Counted from the first letter of the stretch, positions 15,687-25,406 are shown. The stretch is DNA of 37,788 bases from Pseudomonadota bacterium (GCA_021819245.1 JAKARI010000023.1:1-37788), one strand, 5' to 3'. Made by a program: numbers and translations. Notes: generated by a model not told the origin, from the sequence alone.

Positions 15687-16653
15687 ATTTCAGAATGGCC
15701 TCGTCTTGCTCCTTCAGGGTATCAGAGAATACATGACCGCCGCGCCCCGTGGCCACAAAGTACAGGGCATGCGTCTTGTCGGGGTGCAGCGCCGCATACA
15801 GGGCCCGGGCGCTGCAAAGGCCGATCGGCGTGGGCGGCAGCCCATAATGGATATAGGTGTTATAGGGGCTCGGAAACGCCAGATCCGCGACGGTCAGGAC
15901 CCCATGGTAGCGTGTGCCAAGACCAAAGATCACCGTCGGATCGGTCTCGAGCTGCATGCCAAGGCGCAGACGGTTTACGAACACGCCGGCGATCTTACGC
16001 CGTTCACCGTCCTTGGCGGTCTCCTTTTCGATAAGGGACGCGAGGATCAAGGCCTGCTGCGGTGTATGCACGGGCAGATGGCGCGCACGACCCAGCCAGT
16101 CCGTTCCGAGTACGGCGCGCAGCCGCCTGCGGGCGCGCGCCAACACGGACACCGCCGGGGACCCATAGGTGTAGTAATACGTGTCGGGGAAAAACGCCCC
16201 CTCCAGGCTCGAGTGCATATGGAGCATGGCGCGCACTGCACGGTGCGTCCGACCTCGAATGTCATCTGCCAGGTGCGGGGCGTGCGCCAAGGCCTGCCGG
16301 ACTTGATGAAACGTCCAGCCGGGAACGAGCGTAACCGGATACTCGACGACCTGCCCCGTGACCACGCGATGCAGGATATCGAGAGGGGTCGTCGGATCGG
16401 GAAAGCGATAGACGCCGGTCTTTAGGGCGTTGCCCTCCCCGGTAAGCTCGGCGAGCGCTATAAAGGAATCGGCGAAATCGATGACATGGCGCCTCTGCAG
16501 CCTCTCGGCGAAGGCCCGCATGGTCGTCCCCGGGGCCAGATGAAAGGTCTTTGCCCCCGGGTGCAGCGGGCGCAAAGCAAGCTGATACCATCCGGCTGCC
16601 ATCAGGCCGCCGAGCATCACAATGCCAAGCCCCGCCTTAAAGAGCCGGCGCAT
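15607..16653 (-). CDS. mltG: Endolytic murein transglycosylase MltG
   Basis: 348 residues from ATG 16653. An N-terminal membrane anchor (about residues 4-26) is followed by the YceG/MltG domain, with the LysM-like part first and then the catalytic segment ALILASLIEKETAKDGERRK containing the catalytic Glu (about 209). FVNRLRLGMQLETDPTVIFG, SPYNTYIHYGLPPTPI and ALYFVATGRGGHVF are all standard. It cuts nascent glycan strands and sets their length. The gene starts inside the 3' end of pabC (17-bp overlap) and ends inside tmk (80-bp overlap). ATG 16674 is an alternative start. Confidence 0.94.
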   Translation of the reverse strand: MRRLFKAGLGIVMLGGLMAAGWYQLALRPLHPGAKTFHLAPGTTMRAFAERLQRRHVIDFADSFIALAELTGEGNALKTGVYRFPDPTTPLDILHRVVTGQVVEYPVTLVPGWTFHQVRQALAHAPHLADDIRGRTHRAVRAMLHMHSSLEGAFFPDTYYYTYGSPAVSVLARARRRLRAVLGTDWLGRARHLPVHTPQQALILASLIEKETAKDGERRKIAGVFVNRLRLGMQLETDPTVIFGLGTRYHGVLTVADLAFPSPYNTYIHYGLPPTPIGLCSARALYAALHPDKTHALYFVATGRGGHVFSDTLKEQDEAILKYEIDSTPPATVPKPRGARRLGQDHTH

Positions 16654-17455
16654 CGCCACAAGCCCGCAGCGCATCGGCGATCTGCGACATGACCGGTCCA
16701 CGGTCCCATGAGCGCTGCCCCAGACGCAGGATCGGGCGCACCCCCATCACGGAGTTGCTCAAAAAGACCTCGTCGGCCTCCAGGATCCGCTTGCTCGTGA
16801 GGCTGTCGATGCGCACCGCCATGCCCAATCCCTGCGCGCGCTTCATGACTTGGCCGCGCATCACCCCCGCGACCCCGGCATGATCGAGGGCAGGCGTCGT
16901 CAATACGCCCTGCTCCACCACAAACAGATTGCTCATGGTCCCCTCTACAACCCATCCCTGTGTATCCTGCATCAATCCTTCCCAGTAGGGGTCTGTAAAC
17001 TCCTGTTGCGCCAGGATCTGTTCGAGCCTGTTCATATGCTTTAGACCAGCGAGCAAGGGCTGTCTTGCCAGCCGCGTCCGGCACCAGAAGACCGGCGCCT
17101 CGTCATCGATCTTGCGATCGGACCAAGGCCATGTGGTCATCATGCGATCGCTCGCGCCCGGCCCGGGCCGATAGCCCCGCCCAAGGCCCCCGCGCACTAC
17201 CATGACCTTCAGGATAGCGAGGCCCTGCTTGATCGCCAAGCCTTCTGCCTCAGCGGTCAGGATAACGGGATCGATGGGGTCAAGCCCGAGTCTCTCGATG
17301 CCGCGAACGAGCCGCTCCAGGTGTTCCGGCCAGAGCAGCAGACGGCCATTGTCCATGACGACCGTCTCGAACAGCCCGTCACCATACTGAAGCCGGCTTG
17401 TCACCGGGATTGCGGCCTGAGGGCGGCCATTTACACGGACATCTAGGGGGTCCAT
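16637..17455 (-). CDS. pabC: Aminodeoxychorismate lyase (class IV PLP enzyme)
   Basis: 272 residues, fold type IV PLP enzyme. It converts aminodeoxychorismate to p-aminobenzoate plus pyruvate for folate synthesis. QYGDGLFETVVMDNGRLLLW (23-42) is the standard N-terminus, Lys139 in LKHMNRLEQ is the expected PLP-binding lysine, and VVEGTMSNLFVV (Glu171) is the cofactor-binding segment. Branched-chain or D-amino-acid aminotransferases share the fold, but the location between pabB and mltG supports pabC. It lies 116 bp after pabB. Confidence 0.92.
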   Translation of the reverse strand: MDPLDVRVNGRPQAAIPVTSRLQYGDGLFETVVMDNGRLLLWPEHLERLVRGIERLGLDPIDPVILTAEAEGLAIKQGLAILKVMVVRGGLGRGYRPGPGASDRMMTTWPWSDRKIDDEAPVFWCRTRLARQPLLAGLKHMNRLEQILAQQEFTDPYWEGLMQDTQGWVVEGTMSNLFVVEQGVLTTPALDHAGVAGVMRGQVMKRAQGLGMAVRIDSLTSKRILEADEVFLSNSVMGVRPILRLGQRSWDRGPVMSQIADALRACGDAPAL

Positions 17456-17571
17456 ATCATCGTTCCCGGCAGACAGGCACGGCAGATGCCCCGCAGACGA
17501 TGCGCGCCGCGCCGACGAAACGCAGGGCGCGTGTGGCGCACGACGTAAGCCCGGCGCAAAGCATCATCCCG

Positions 17572-18918
17572 TCAGGCATAGAGGTCCATTCCCAGGGCCC
17601 GCATGAGACCCGCGGCCTTGGCCTTTGTCTCGCGCAACTCCCGCTTGGGGCAAGAGTCAGCGACGATCCCCGCGCCTACGCGAAACGTGACCTCCGACCC
17701 GCGCGCCACAAGCGTCCGGATCAGGATATTGAGGTCCATATCCCCGCGCTCATTAATATAACCGAGGCTTCCAGTATAGACGCCACGCGCGCAGCGTTCG
17801 CTCTGCGCCAGGATCTCGATGCAGTGTACCTTGGGGCAGCCCGTAATGGATCCGCCGGGAAATAGCGCACGAATGAGATCCGACGGCCGCACACCGTCGC
17901 GCAGCGTGCCGTGCACATCGGATACCAGATGGTGGACCGTAGCAAAGCTTTCGATGCGCATGAAGTCCGGGACCCGCACACTGCCCGGCACGCACACGCG
18001 GCCGATGTCGTTACGCTCCAGATCGACGAGCATCAGGTGCTCGGCGCGCTCCTTGGGGTCGGCGCGCAGATCACGCTGTGCGCGATCATCCGCCGACGCC
18101 TCGGAATGCCGCGCGCAGGTCCCGGCAATAGGCTGGGTCATGACTTGCGACCCGCGGCGCCGCAGGAGCCGCTCGGGGGACGCGCTTACGATTATCGTGT
18201 CGCCCAATCGTGCAAGCGCCGCAAAGGGCGCCGGATTGCGCCCCCGCAGACCTGCAAACACGGTGCTAGCGGGTGTAGGGGCCTCGAAGGAGCCCACATA
18301 GCGCCGCGACAGATTGGCCTGAAAGACCTCCCCCTCGGCAATGCGGGCCAAAATGTCGCGCACACCCTGCTCATAGTCCTCCGGCGGGTCCCAGTTGAGA
18401 TGCGTGAGCGCAACCGCGGGCCAGGGCCTTGGCGCGGGGAGCCGCTCCATATCGGAGGCGATCTCCGCGACCACCGAGGCATCCTTGCCGGTGATGACCG
18501 TGCGGCCGGAGCCCCGCTCCTGCAAGACCGCGCCCGCGAAGCCCTGCAGCCACCCGAGCGGCACATCCATAGGCATCGGCAGCGACGCCAGTCGCGGCTC
18601 GAGGACGGTAACGAGCTCATAGCTCAGAAAGAGGAAGTGTCCATGGAAGAAGGGCAGGGTCTCATCGGGGACTGTGCCCGTGGCAGTGTGCCTGCCGGTG
18701 CCGTCATCCAGAGCGGAAAAGAATCGCGCGCGTTCGACGTCAGTTGCCCCGATCGGCAGGATGACGGGAGGTTCGGGTCCGGCAAACAGGATATCCCATC
18801 CCCATCCTGCGCCTGCACGGCCCTCGAGGAGGTGCGGATAGCGTTCCGGAAAGGCGTCGTGGATCCGCAGGAGGTCGGCGCCCTCCGGAATCACCCGAAT
18901 CGCCGCGCGGCCACCCAT
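17572..18918 (-). CDS. pabB: Aminodeoxychorismate synthase component I (chorismate-binding)
   Basis: 448 residues from ATG 18918, four bases after the fabF stop. It is a chorismate-utilising enzyme of the PabB/TrpE family: GEVFQANLSRRY, SASPERLL, PIAGT (263-267), ERAEHLMLVDLERNDIGRVC, PGGSITGCPK and the C-terminal GAGIVADSCP. With a glutamine amidotransferase (PabA) it makes aminodeoxychorismate. The motif PIAGT has Ala where E. coli PabB has the nucleophilic Lys (PIKGT) and where anthranilate synthases have Ala. The neighbouring pabC makes PabB the best call, but TrpE-like chemistry is not excluded. Confidence 0.88.
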   Translation of the reverse strand: MGGRAAIRVIPEGADLLRIHDAFPERYPHLLEGRAGAGWGWDILFAGPEPPVILPIGATDVERARFFSALDDGTGRHTATGTVPDETLPFFHGHFLFLSYELVTVLEPRLASLPMPMDVPLGWLQGFAGAVLQERGSGRTVITGKDASVVAEIASDMERLPAPRPWPAVALTHLNWDPPEDYEQGVRDILARIAEGEVFQANLSRRYVGSFEAPTPASTVFAGLRGRNPAPFAALARLGDTIIVSASPERLLRRRGSQVMTQPIAGTCARHSEASADDRAQRDLRADPKERAEHLMLVDLERNDIGRVCVPGSVRVPDFMRIESFATVHHLVSDVHGTLRDGVRPSDLIRALFPGGSITGCPKVHCIEILAQSERCARGVYTGSLGYINERGDMDLNILIRTLVARGSEVTFRVGAGIVADSCPKRELRETKAKAAGLMRALGMDLYA

Positions 18919-18922
18919 GCCG

Positions 18923-20164
18923 TTATTGAAAGCGGCTGAGTACGAGTGTCCCGTTCGTGCCGCCGAATCCAAACGAGTTCGACAGGGCATGGGCGATCGG
19001 CATCTGCCGCGCGGTATGCGGGATATAGTCGAGGTCACAGCCCTCGCCTGGCTCATCGAGGTTGATAGTCGGCGGCGCGACCTGCTCATAGAGGGCAAGC
19101 GTGGTGTAGATCGCCTCTATGGCACCGGCCGCCCCCAGGAGATGCCCGGTCATGGATTTGGTCGAACTGACCGGCAGCGTCTTGGCGCAGTCGCCAAACA
19201 CCCGCTTGATCGCCAGGGTCTCGGCGCGGTCCCCCAGCGGGGTCGAGGTCCCATGGGCGTTGATATAAGATACGTCCCTGATATCGATGCCGGCATTGCG
19301 CAGGGCATAGAGCATGCATCGGGCCGCTCCGTCACCGTCTTCCGGCGGACTTGTCATATGATAAGCATCGCCGCTCATGCCAAAGCCCCGAAGCTCGGCG
19401 TAGATGCGCGCGCCGCGCGCCTTGGCGTGCTCGAGTTCCTCGAGCACCACCACCGCCCCGCCTTCGCTCAAGACGAATCCGTCCCGATCCTTGTCCCACG
19501 GGCGGCTCGCCCGTGTCGGGTCATCGTTGCGCGAACTTAAGGCCCGCGCATTTCCAAAGCCAGCCATAGAGGTCGGCGTCACGGACGCCTCGGCACCGCC
19601 GGCAATCATGATGTCGGCATCGCCATATTCGACGATCCGGCCCGCCTCGCCTATGGCATGCGTCGATGTGGCGCATGCCGTCACAACCGCCAGATTGGGG
19701 CCCTTCAATCCATACAATATGGACAGGTTCCCCGATATCATGTTGATGATGCTCATGGGGATGTAAAACGGCGAGATACGCCGCGCACCCTTTTCCAGAT
19801 ACTGCCGCGTGGTCTCCTCTATGGTATGAACGCCGCCTATGCCCGATCCGATGTAGCACCCGATGCGTTCGGCATTGGCCTCGGTCACGACAATACCGGC
19901 ATCCTTGATCGCCTCAACGCCTGCGGCCATCCCGAGCTGAATGAACCGGTCCATCTTGCGGGCTTCCTTGTCCGACAGAAACGCGCTCGTATCGAACCCC
20001 CGGACCTCTCCGGCGATGGTCGACGGAAACCCGGTCGCGTCGAACTGCGTCACAGGGCCGATCCCGCTTTCTCCGGCGGTGATCCGCCGCCAATTGTCGG
20101 CGACATTGAGGCCAAGCGGCGTGACCGCCCCGAGCCCTGTGATGACCACGCGCCTCTTATTCAA
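18923..20164 (-). CDS. fabF: Beta-ketoacyl-ACP synthase II
   Basis: 413 residues when started at TTG 20164, equal to E. coli FabF in length and register (LNKRRVVITGLGAVTPLG). GGGGAG lies five to seven bases upstream of this TTG; a start further up at 20197 would add an unrelated 11 residues. The Cys-His-His triad is Cys164 (TACATSTHA), His304 (NAHGTSTPLGD) and His341 (MTGHLLGAAG). It elongates acyl-ACP with malonyl-ACP. It follows acpP by 66 bp. Confidence 0.96.
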   Translation of the reverse strand: MNKRRVVITGLGAVTPLGLNVADNWRRITAGESGIGPVTQFDATGFPSTIAGEVRGFDTSAFLSDKEARKMDRFIQLGMAAGVEAIKDAGIVVTEANAERIGCYIGSGIGGVHTIEETTRQYLEKGARRISPFYIPMSIINMISGNLSILYGLKGPNLAVVTACATSTHAIGEAGRIVEYGDADIMIAGGAEASVTPTSMAGFGNARALSSRNDDPTRASRPWDKDRDGFVLSEGGAVVVLEELEHAKARGARIYAELRGFGMSGDAYHMTSPPEDGDGAARCMLYALRNAGIDIRDVSYINAHGTSTPLGDRAETLAIKRVFGDCAKTLPVSSTKSMTGHLLGAAGAIEAIYTTLALYEQVAPPTINLDEPGEGCDLDYIPHTARQMPIAHALSNSFGFGGTNGTLVLSRFQ

Positions 20165-20230
20165 ACAAATCTCCCCGGATATAAATAATAAACGCACGGC
20201 AAGGTCCGGGTCACGGCCCGGATCATCGGA

Positions 20231-20470
20231 TCAATTGGCAGCATGCGCCGTGATGTAATCGACCGCCTGCTTTACGGTCGTGATCTTCTCGGCCTCGTCA
20301 TCCGAGATCTCGCAATCAAACTCCTCCTCGAGCGCCATGACGAGTTCCACGGTGTCCAGCGAATCGGCGCCGAGATCGTCGACAAACGATGCGTCGGTCG
20401 ACACCTCGTTTTCATTGACGCCGAGCTGCTCGACCACGATCTTTTTTACCCGCTCTTCTATGCTGCTCAT
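20231..20470 (-). CDS. acpP: Acyl carrier protein
   Basis: 79 residues, very acidic, with the phosphopantetheine site DSL at Ser37 ([10 protein letters not shown]). Length and sequence match bacterial AcpP closely ([18 protein letters not shown]). GGAGGAA precedes the ATG. It sits between fabG and fabF with 90- and 66-bp spacers, which commonly contain extra regulation for this very highly expressed gene; I see no clear promoter in them. Confidence 0.97.
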   Translation of the reverse strand: MSSIEERVKKIVVEQLGVNENEVSTDASFVDDLGADSLDTVELVMALEEEFDCEISDDEAEKITTVKQAVDYITAHAAN

Positions 20471-20560
20471 TTTTCATTCCTCCAGAGAATCGTTACAAAG
20501 CCGTGCGGCGGCATAGTTACCACATCCCCACCACGGAAGTCTACCTTGAACGCCAATCGG

Positions 20561-21304
20561 CTAATTCATATACATTCCACCATTGATGTGCAAGGTCGCC
20601 CCGGTGATGTAAGACGCCTCCGGGGACGCCAGAAACGCCACGGCATGGGCGATATCCTCAGGCGTCCCGAGGCGCGCGAGCGGGATCTGGGTGACCAGGG
20701 CGTCTCTTTGCTCCTGGCTTAACGCGCGGGTCATGTCGGTGTCGATGAAGCCCGGGGCGATGGCATTGACCGTGATGTTGCGGCTGCCCACCTCGCGCGC
20801 CAGGGCGCGCCCAAAGCCGATCAGACCGGCCTTGGCGGCGGCATAATTCGTCTGCCCCGGGTTTCCCGCTACACCGACGACCGAGCTGATATTGATAATA
20901 CGGCCCTTGCGCGCCTTGCTCATCGGGCGCAGGCAGCCGCGAACAAGGCGGAATGCCCCCGTAAGGTTGGTCGCCAAGACCGCGTCCCAGTCCTCGTCGC
21001 GCATTCTCATCGCCAATCCATCGCGCGTTATGGCGCCATTGTTTACCAGAATGCTCGGCCATTGGCCGCGCTTTTCCAATTCGGCGAGCAAGGCATCGAC
21101 CGATGCCCGGTCCGAAAGATCCAGGGCAAACGCCCACCCCCGGATACCATGGGCCGCGAAGTACGCGGTGATCGCCTGAAGGCCCGTTTCCGAGGTGGCG
21201 GTCGCGATCACGCGCGCCCCCTGGGCCGCGAGCCGCACCGCGCATGCCTTGCCTATCCCGCGGCTCGCCCCCGTGACCAAGGCAATCTCGTTCTCAAGTC
21301 CCAT
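20561..21304 (-). CDS. fabG: 3-oxoacyl-ACP reductase
   Basis: 247 residues, short-chain dehydrogenase. The NADPH site is TGASRGIGKA (11-20), the structural NNAG-type motif appears as VNNGAITRDG (87-96), and the catalytic residues are Ser141, Tyr154 and Lys158. It reduces 3-ketoacyl-ACP in fatty acid elongation. A GGGGGA ribosome site precedes the ATG. Located between fabD and acpP in the standard order. Confidence 0.96.
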   Translation of the reverse strand: MGLENEIALVTGASRGIGKACAVRLAAQGARVIATATSETGLQAITAYFAAHGIRGWAFALDLSDRASVDALLAELEKRGQWPSILVNNGAITRDGLAMRMRDEDWDAVLATNLTGAFRLVRGCLRPMSKARKGRIINISSVVGVAGNPGQTNYAAAKAGLIGFGRALAREVGSRNITVNAIAPGFIDTDMTRALSQEQRDALVTQIPLARLGTPEDIAHAVAFLASPEASYITGATLHINGGMYMN

Positions 21305-21334
21305 GATTGTCCCCCTGAGTCTTGTCGTGGTCCG

Positions 21335-22282
21335 TTAAGGCCCCGCGGCCCCGAGGGCCGCGCCAAAATCGGCCGGCTCTCCCAGGGCCGCGCACGGCAG
21401 GTCGACGATACGCTTGTTGAGGCCGGTAAGCACCTTCCCAGGGCCGCATTCAAGGATCCGCGATGCGCCCCGTTCCGCCATCTGGCGAATTGTCTCAACC
21501 CAGCGCACCGGTGAAAACAGCTGGCTTATGAGGGCCTCGCGGATTCGATCCGGTTCCGACACGGCGGCCACCATCGCGTTATGGATGACGGGCACCACCG
21601 GGGCCTTGACCGCCACGGGCGCAAGCGCCAGGGCAAACTCCTGGGCGGCACTGCGCATGAGCCCGCAATGCGAGGGGGCGCTGACCGCAAGCACCACGCT
21701 GCGGCGGGCCCCGGCGGCCCGTGCCGCGGTCAGGGCACGGTCGACTGCGGCCCGGGCCCCGGCGATCACAACCTGTCCCGGGGCGTTATAATTGGCCGCC
21801 GCCAGGACCTCGTCTTGCGCGCAATCCCGGCATACGGCCTCGACGGCCTCATCGGCGAGCCCGAGGATCGCCGCCATGGCCCCCTCCCCTTCCGGCACCG
21901 CCGCCTGCATGAGCTCTCCGCGCCGCGCGACCAGCCGCACGGCCTCCCGGAAATCCAGGGCCTCGGCGCACACCAGGGCCGCATACTCGCCCAGGCTATG
22001 GCCGGCCATGACCACGGGCCGCGCCCCGCCATTGGCATGCCACGCCCGATAACAACCGACATCGGCGGCGAGCAGCGCGGGTTGGGTTACGGCCGTGCGG
22101 TTGAGCGCCTCCTCGGGGCCGTTTTGGGCCCTATCCCACAGGTCATAGCCCAACACCCCGGAGGCCTCCCGAAAGGTCTCCACGATCTCAGGGTGTTCCG
22201 CCGCCAGGGCCTTCAACATCCCCACGGATTGCGATCCCTGCCCGGGAAACACGAAGGCCGCCCCACCGCTTGCGTTCATCAT
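21335..22282 (-). CDS. fabD: Malonyl-CoA:ACP transacylase
   Basis: 315 residues from ATG 22282 (AGAGGTC just upstream); the frame opens at 22333 inside fabH, but that extension is not family-like. Motifs are FVFPGQGSQSVGM (about 10-22), the nucleophile Ser96 in GHSLGEY and His205 in SAPSHCGLM. It loads malonyl groups onto ACP. A second ATG follows at once (22279), so the exact first Met is ambiguous. Confidence 0.95.
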   Translation of the reverse strand: MMNASGGAAFVFPGQGSQSVGMLKALAAEHPEIVETFREASGVLGYDLWDRAQNGPEEALNRTAVTQPALLAADVGCYRAWHANGGARPVVMAGHSLGEYAALVCAEALDFREAVRLVARRGELMQAAVPEGEGAMAAILGLADEAVEAVCRDCAQDEVLAAANYNAPGQVVIAGARAAVDRALTAARAAGARRSVVLAVSAPSHCGLMRSAAQEFALALAPVAVKAPVVPVIHNAMVAAVSEPDRIREALISQLFSPVRWVETIRQMAERGASRILECGPGKVLTGLNKRIVDLPCAALGEPADFGAALGAAGP

Positions 22283-22305
22283 GACCTCTTTTAAGGCTGT
22301 TTCAT

Positions 22306-23262
22306 CTAATACCGGAGAAGCACAGAGCCCCACGTCAACCCGCCGCCAAACGCCTCCATGAGCACAACGTCGCCGCGCTGGATGCGGCCATCGCGAACCC
22401 CGACGTCGAACGCAAGCGGAATCGACGCCGCCGACGTATTGCCGTGGCGATCAACGGTCACGATCACCTGGTCCATCGCCATCCCCAGCCTCTTGGCGGT
22501 GGCCGCTATGATGCGGATATTGGCCTGATGCGGGACGAGCCAGCGGATATCGGTCTGCCGTAAATCGTTGGCCGCCAGGGTCTCGCCGACAAGGGCGTCG
22601 AGCGTGGTCACGGCCATGCGGAACACCTCGTTGCCGCGCATCGTGATATGTCCGGTCGCGGCCCCCTGCAAAGGCTCGGTGGCGGCTACCGTCAAAAGCT
22701 CTTTATAGGCCCCATCGGCATGCAGGTGCGACGACAGGATGCCTGGGGCGTCCCCAGCCCCCAACACCACCGCGCCCGCGCCATCGCCAAACAAGACGCA
22801 CGTCGACCGGTCATTCCAGTCGACGATGCGTGACATCGTCTCGGCGCCGACCACAAGCGCGCGCTTCGTGCTACCGGTGCGAATGAACTTTTCGGCGATC
22901 GCAAGCGCGTACACAAAACCCGTGCACACTGCCTGCACATCGAAGGCCGCCGGGCCATGAATTCCCAGGCGCTCCTGAAGCAGACAGGCGGTCCCCGGAA
23001 AAACGCGGTCCGGGGTCGTCGTGGCCACGATCACAAGATCGATGTCGGAAGCCACGCAGCCGGCGGCGTCGAGCGCCTGCCGGGCGGCGCGCTCTGCCAG
23101 ATCGCACGTCGTCTCCCCGGCACGTGCGATGCGCCGCTCGCGGATCCCGGTGCGCGAGACGATCCACTCATCCGATGTGTTGACCTGTGACGCCAGATCG
23201 GCATTGGTCACAACGTGCTCGGGCAGGAAACTCCCTGTGCCGAGGATCCGGGCGTAGGTCAC
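22306..23262 (-). CDS. fabH: Beta-ketoacyl-ACP synthase III
   Basis: 318 residues from a GTG start at 23262 that overlaps the plsX stop (GTGA). The catalytic triad is Cys113 (DVQAVCTGF), His245 (VPHQANIRI) and Asn275 (HGNTSAAS). It starts fatty acid synthesis by condensing acetyl-CoA with malonyl-ACP. The RxGIxERR segment ([11 protein letters not shown]) is typical for CoA binding. Confidence 0.96.
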   Translation of the reverse strand: MTYARILGTGSFLPEHVVTNADLASQVNTSDEWIVSRTGIRERRIARAGETTCDLAERAARQALDAAGCVASDIDLVIVATTTPDRVFPGTACLLQERLGIHGPAAFDVQAVCTGFVYALAIAEKFIRTGSTKRALVVGAETMSRIVDWNDRSTCVLFGDGAGAVVLGAGDAPGILSSHLHADGAYKELLTVAATEPLQGAATGHITMRGNEVFRMAVTTLDALVGETLAANDLRQTDIRWLVPHQANIRIIAATAKRLGMAMDQVIVTVDRHGNTSAASIPLAFDVGVRDGRIQRGDVVLMEAFGGGLTWGSVLLRY

Positions 23263-24278
23263 GCCAGTCCCCGCTGTGGCGAGGGCTCCATTTCGCGCCG
23301 GATTCGATCCGGAATATTCTGCCGCACCTCGCGCAAGGCGACTTCCAGGGCGTTGCGCAACGCCACCGCGTCCGCGCTCCCATGGCTTTTTACAACGACA
23401 CCGTTCAAACCGACCAGCGTCGCGCCGTTATAGCGCTTGGGGTCCACCCGCCGCGCAAACGCCTTCAAGACTGGCCGTGCGACAAGGCCCGCGAGCAAGG
23501 TGAACATGTTGCGCCCGAATTCCTCTTTCAGAAACGCACGGATCATGCGCGCCACGCCCTCACTCGCCTTGAGTGCGATATTTCCCACGAATCCATCACA
23601 GACGATGACATCCGCACCCCCGGTGTAAATCCCATCGCCCTCGATATATCCGATATAATTCAATCCGCTATTGCCGAGTAACTGCGCCGCGGCCTTGACC
23701 ACCTCGTTACCCTTGATGTCCTCTACACCCACATTCAAAAGCGCCACGCTCGGCCGCTCCTTGCCGTCGACGGCGGCCGCCACAATAACGCCCATCACCG
23801 CAAATTGCCGGAGATTCTCCGTTGTGCAATCGACGTTCGCGCCCAGATCGAGCAGGTGCACGTGCCCATTGAGGGTCGGGAGCGCGGTCACGATCGCCGG
23901 CCGATCGATTCCCGGCAAGGTCTTTAAGACAAAATGCGCGACCGCCATGAGCGCGCCGGTATTGCCGGCGCTCACACAGGCATCCGCGCGCCCGTCACGC
24001 AACAGGTTCAAGGCCACGCGCATCGACGAATCACGCTTGGTGCGCAGGGCCTGCGCCGGGGGTTCGTCCATGCGCACGACCTCCGAGGCCGGCACGACCT
24101 GTAGCCGCTCGCTGGGCGCCGCCGCCAAACGGCGCAGTTCGCCCCCGATCGCGTCCGGCTGCCCGACAAGCGCGATGCACGCCTCCGGCCGGGCCTTCAG
24201 GAAGGCCAGCGCCGCCGAAATCGTCACCCGCGGGCCATGATCACCCCCCATGGCATCGAGGGCGATAGTAATCGTCAC
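23259..24278 (-). CDS. plsX: Phosphate acyltransferase PlsX
   Basis: 339 residues from a GTG start at 24278 with GGAG eight bases upstream. It makes acyl-phosphate from acyl-ACP as the first step of phosphatidic acid synthesis with PlsY. The N-terminus [14 protein letters not shown], the segment [25 protein letters not shown] and [15 protein letters not shown] are all diagnostic. It lies 19 bp after rpmF and overlaps fabH by four bases. Confidence 0.96.
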   Translation of the reverse strand: MTITIALDAMGGDHGPRVTISAALAFLKARPEACIALVGQPDAIGGELRRLAAAPSERLQVVPASEVVRMDEPPAQALRTKRDSSMRVALNLLRDGRADACVSAGNTGALMAVAHFVLKTLPGIDRPAIVTALPTLNGHVHLLDLGANVDCTTENLRQFAVMGVIVAAAVDGKERPSVALLNVGVEDIKGNEVVKAAAQLLGNSGLNYIGYIEGDGIYTGGADVIVCDGFVGNIALKASEGVARMIRAFLKEEFGRNMFTLLAGLVARPVLKAFARRVDPKRYNGATLVGLNGVVVKSHGSADAVALRNALEVALREVRQNIPDRIRREMEPSPQRGLA

Positions 24279-24297
24279 TTACGGCTCCGGAGTCGAC

Positions 24298-24477
24298 CTA
24301 GTCAGACTTGATATCGAGGACCTTGCGGCCGCGATAATAACCGTCCGGGCTCACATGGTGGCGACGGTGGGTCTCGCCGCTCGTGGGGTCGACGGACAAA
24401 GTCGGGCGGGACAAGGCATCATGGGAGCGGCGCATGCCGCGCTTGGAGGGGGTCTTCCGGCTTTTTTGTACCGCCAT
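24298..24477 (-). CDS. rpmF: 50S ribosomal protein L32
   Basis: 59 residues: [20 protein letters not shown], then [39 protein letters not shown]. This is a full-length bL32 of the cysteine-free type (no zinc-binding CXXC pair), as usual in gammaproteobacteria. GAGGAAAG precedes the ATG. It lies between yceD and plsX, its conserved neighbours, with a 19-bp gap on each side. Confidence 0.97.
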   Translation of the reverse strand: MAVQKSRKTPSKRGMRRSHDALSRPTLSVDPTSGETHRRHHVSPDGYYRGRKVLDIKSD

Positions 24478-24496
24478 TGTGTTCTTTCCTCAGTTC

Positions 24497-25000
24497 CTAA
24501 TTATTGTGTCGATCACGCTTCAATAACCCCGCCAACCCGGCAAACGGGTGGGCCCCGGCCAACGGCCTCAGGACAGATTCGCACTCCTCAAGATGTCTCG
24601 GCGCCATCGGGAGGGCCAGCATCAGCTCCTCTTCCACCACATCCGCGACATCAAGCGGGCCGTGATGATAGCAGACATCCACCCCTTTTTCCGCCAGATC
24701 CCGTTCATCGGCCTGCGAGCGCACAAACACCCGCCGCCAGTCGGCGCGTACTACGAACAGGAACACACGGGCACATCGCTGGCATAACAGGGGGAGCGGC
24801 GTCTCGGCATGGCCCTCCATCACGGCCCGTCCCTGCTCGTCGCGCGCAAACTGGTAACGGACGCTGATCGGGCCCGCATCTTCCGCCGCCAGGGCCCTCA
24901 GCCGCGCCAAGGGCGCCGGATCGAACATACCGACACACGCGACACCCGCATCCGCGGCCCGTTCCGGGTCGACAGACCTTGGTAGAACCCCTGATTCCAT
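24497..25000 (-). CDS. yceD: DUF177/YceD family protein (23S rRNA accumulation type)
   Basis: 167 residues, matching E. coli YceD in layout: VLPRSVDPERAADAG at the N-terminus, LPLLCQRCARVF in the middle (CXXC) and a C-terminal acidic VEEELMLALPMAPRH followed by HPFAGLAGLLKR. YceD is implicated in 23S rRNA synthesis or accumulation and is co-transcribed with rpmF. The ATG at 25000 lies only five bases from a -10 box and has no ribosome-binding sequence, so the message may be leaderless. A Met at 24928 is possible but would remove conserved residues. Confidence 0.92.
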   Translation of the reverse strand: MESGVLPRSVDPERAADAGVACVGMFDPAPLARLRALAAEDAGPISVRYQFARDEQGRAVMEGHAETPLPLLCQRCARVFLFVVRADWRRVFVRSQADERDLAEKGVDVCYHHGPLDVADVVEEELMLALPMAPRHLEECESVLRPLAGAHPFAGLAGLLKRDRHNN

Positions 25001-25005
25001 GCGTC

Positions 25006-25034
25006 ATGATATAGGGGGGGGCAAAAACTGTCAA
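25006..25034 (-). promoter_or_regulatory. Sigma70-type promoter of the yceD-rpmF-fab operon
   Basis: On the minus strand TTGACA (25034-25029) is followed by a 17-bp spacer and TATCAT (25011-25006), five of six matches to the -10 consensus. Expected transcription start is about 24999-25000, coincident with the yceD ATG. The spacer includes a run of eight C. This is the best-formed promoter seen in the window. Confidence 0.75.
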
Positions 25035-25406
25035 AACGGCACCCCATAAGGCCGCAGGCGGCCCGACCCGATGCCGCCGGCAGACCGAATTCTTTTTAAG
25101 TCGCCTTAAAGTGCGCAGGGGCCGGCGCGACCGGCCCCATCTCGCGCCCCGCCGCAGCCGGCGCCGGCGGCCGCCCAGGCCCACGCCCCGACGCATGGCG
25201 GCCTTGCGGTCCCGTCCCCCCTTGCCCCGGGTTCGCACGCCTTGGGTTCCGGCCCCTGCGACGGGCCTAACGCCTGCGGATGCGTGTCGACAGGCCACGC
25301 CCCCGTAACAACAAACGCCCCGGAGGTCGCGGCTCTGGTGAATCCTGGTCGCTAAAGCTTTACAATACGCCCCCGGCTTTACCAGGGCATGTTCGGGGGC
25401 ATACGG
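25035..25406. other. Intergenic region between yceD and pycA
   Basis: About 370 bp, very GC-rich at 25110-25260 with an Arg/Pro-rich spurious frame. Near the right end TACAAT (about 25360-25365) could be a -10 for the pycA operon, but its -35 is poor. No gene is supported. Confidence 0.4.

Noticed and set aside
25111-25308. Arg/Pro-rich frame between yceD and pycA
   Set aside because: Composition reflects extreme GC content; no ribosome site and no homology.
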